A DNA stretch of 64,000 bases from Caldilinea sp. CFX5 (GTDB taxonomy: Bacteria > Chloroflexota > Anaerolineae > Caldilineales > Caldilineaceae), in the NCBI GenBank assembly GCA_021405325.1, contig QWII01000045.1, positions 1 through 64,000 on the forward strand, given 5' to 3'. Every line of letters starts with the position of its first letter. The first letter of the stretch is position 1. This document shows positions 63,418 to 64,000 of this stretch, in pieces. Made by a program: the position numbers and the translations under genes. The notes under the pieces are model-generated. The model was not told the origin of the DNA. It saw only the letters and a list, made by a program, of their open reading frames with translations, and did not search any database.

Positions 63418-63756
63418 ATGATTCTCTTTGATGAAATTGAGATGGAGTTGACACAGAGAAATCAGCCAGGGATGTTACTCTTTGATATGCGGTCAGACCT
63501 TCATTCTAGTGTCCAAGATCGGCGGCTGGTGGACGCTTATCGCGATTGGCTCCGTACTAGAGGTGGAAACTCGCGTATTATTGAACTACCCTGGTTTGGT
63601 TTTTCTGCGTTTTATGCAGGTTTGCAAATCGCCGATTTCTGCGCCTACCTGATTGATTTTGTCTCTAATGAGGGTACAGCCGTAAGGGGCAATACTGAAT
63701 TACGCGAAGCTTTTGAACAGTTCAAGAAGCGCGTCAAAATAATCAGTATTCCATAG
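63418..63756 (+). pseudogene. C-terminal piece of a DUF3800 protein
   Basis: 112 residues without a ribosome-binding site. The sequence SRIIELPWFGFSAFYAGLQI then ADFCAYLIDFV is the last, conserved part of DUF3800 (the LQLADFxAY motif). The N-terminal Asp-rich RNase-H-like half, normally another 120 residues, is absent. It could still be translated, but is more likely a remnant. Confidence 0.6.
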
Positions 63757-63758
63757 AA

Positions 63759-63789
63759 AGATGCCACGGCAATGGTTGCCGTGGCATCT
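63759..63789 (+). terminator. Hairpin terminator candidate
   Basis: AGATGCCACGGCAA (63759-63772) and 63776-63789 form a perfect 14-bp stem with loop TGG. It is located just after the DUF3800 piece; no long U-tract follows. Confidence 0.6.
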
Positions 63790-63933
63790 AACAAAGCTAG
63801 CTAACAGGCGTATAGCATCTCAGCTATACTATAAATCCCCGTGCAGTCCAGGGCACCTTGTCAACCATATGATACCATTAAAACAGTCTAAAGTCAACAG
63901 TTCGCGAGAAAAAAGCGAAAAGCGAGTACCTCC

Positions 63934-64000
63934 ATGACAGCAGAACTCAAAGTCGGCGTCATCGGCTGTGGCGGCCATGCCCAGAGCCACTTTGCCATGA
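63934..64000 (+). CDS. Gfo/Idh/MocA-family oxidoreductase (5' end only)
   Basis: The first 22 codons read MTAELKVGVIGCGGHAQSHF then AM, the N-terminal dinucleotide-binding strand and glycine loop (GCGGHAQSH) of this family. The rest is beyond the window, so substrate and function cannot be assigned. Confidence 0.75.
   Translation, partial: MTAELKVGVIGCGGHAQSHFAM

Noticed and set aside
1..64000. tRNA, rRNA, riboswitch or complete insertion sequence
   Set aside because: No cloverleaf, conserved rRNA segment, recognised aptamer core or transposase reading was seen in any intergenic gap; covariance-model and IS searches would be needed to exclude them formally.

Overview
The window looks like chromosomal DNA of a Chloroflexota bacterium, probably of the Caldilinea/Anaerolineae type. 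This is inferred from gene style rather than a marker gene: G+C-rich DNA, very long STAND regulators with WD40 propellers and SARP/BTAD heads, a 3458-residue surface protein with thrombospondin type 3 and LamG modules, secreted proteins that end in a 'YLPxI' tail, and very many nested palindromic repeats. No rRNA, tRNA, CRISPR array or complete transposase was found.

Layout. 1-2.7 kb: a sulfurtransferase cut by the window edge, then a decayed NB-ARC/WD40 gene. 2.7-14.6 kb: a long minus-strand gene run, read right to left as a small membrane protein, a B12-binding-domain protein, a UPF0316 membrane protein, an asparagine-synthetase-like amidotransferase, an opine-dehydrogenase-family enzyme and a complete oligopeptide-type ABC importer (lipoprotein, two permeases, two ATPases). 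14.8-17.8 kb: a gene graveyard with remnants of at least five unrelated genes, broken up by palindromes. 18-22 kb: hemN, a secreted DUF4397 protein and an orphan transporter lipoprotein. 22.1-30.5 kb: a convergent cluster of two membrane-HEAT proteins associated with cyclic-nucleotide-binding-like domains plus an HD-domain protein; in one arm the domains are fused, in the other split and reordered. 30.6-35.6 kb: acyl-CoA dehydrogenase, hybrid histidine kinase, enolase-superfamily enzyme. 35.8-57.2 kb: NACHT-FGE fusion, orphan HicB, the giant surface protein, a SARP-NB-ARC-WD40 regulator and a 7TM-PAS histidine kinase. 57.2-64 kb: aromatic-pathway remnants, DUF1361 protein, MBL hydrolase plus phosphatase pair, Rieske protein, exported beta-carbonic anhydrase, creatininase-family enzyme, DUF3800 remnant and the start of a Gfo/Idh/MocA oxidoreductase.

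Two themes stand out. First, hairpins built from short repeated words or nested modules occupy most gene junctions. In several cases the stop codon of the upstream gene lies inside a hairpin arm, and related hairpins have entered three long genes while keeping the frame. Second, the 22-30 kb cluster looks like an undescribed membrane/nucleotide-sensing module, including an in-frame internal start that could release a free sensor domain from the fused protein. The amidotransferase, opine dehydrogenase and importer run is a candidate opine-like metabolite system. All functional statements rest on motif reading; no database search was possible.
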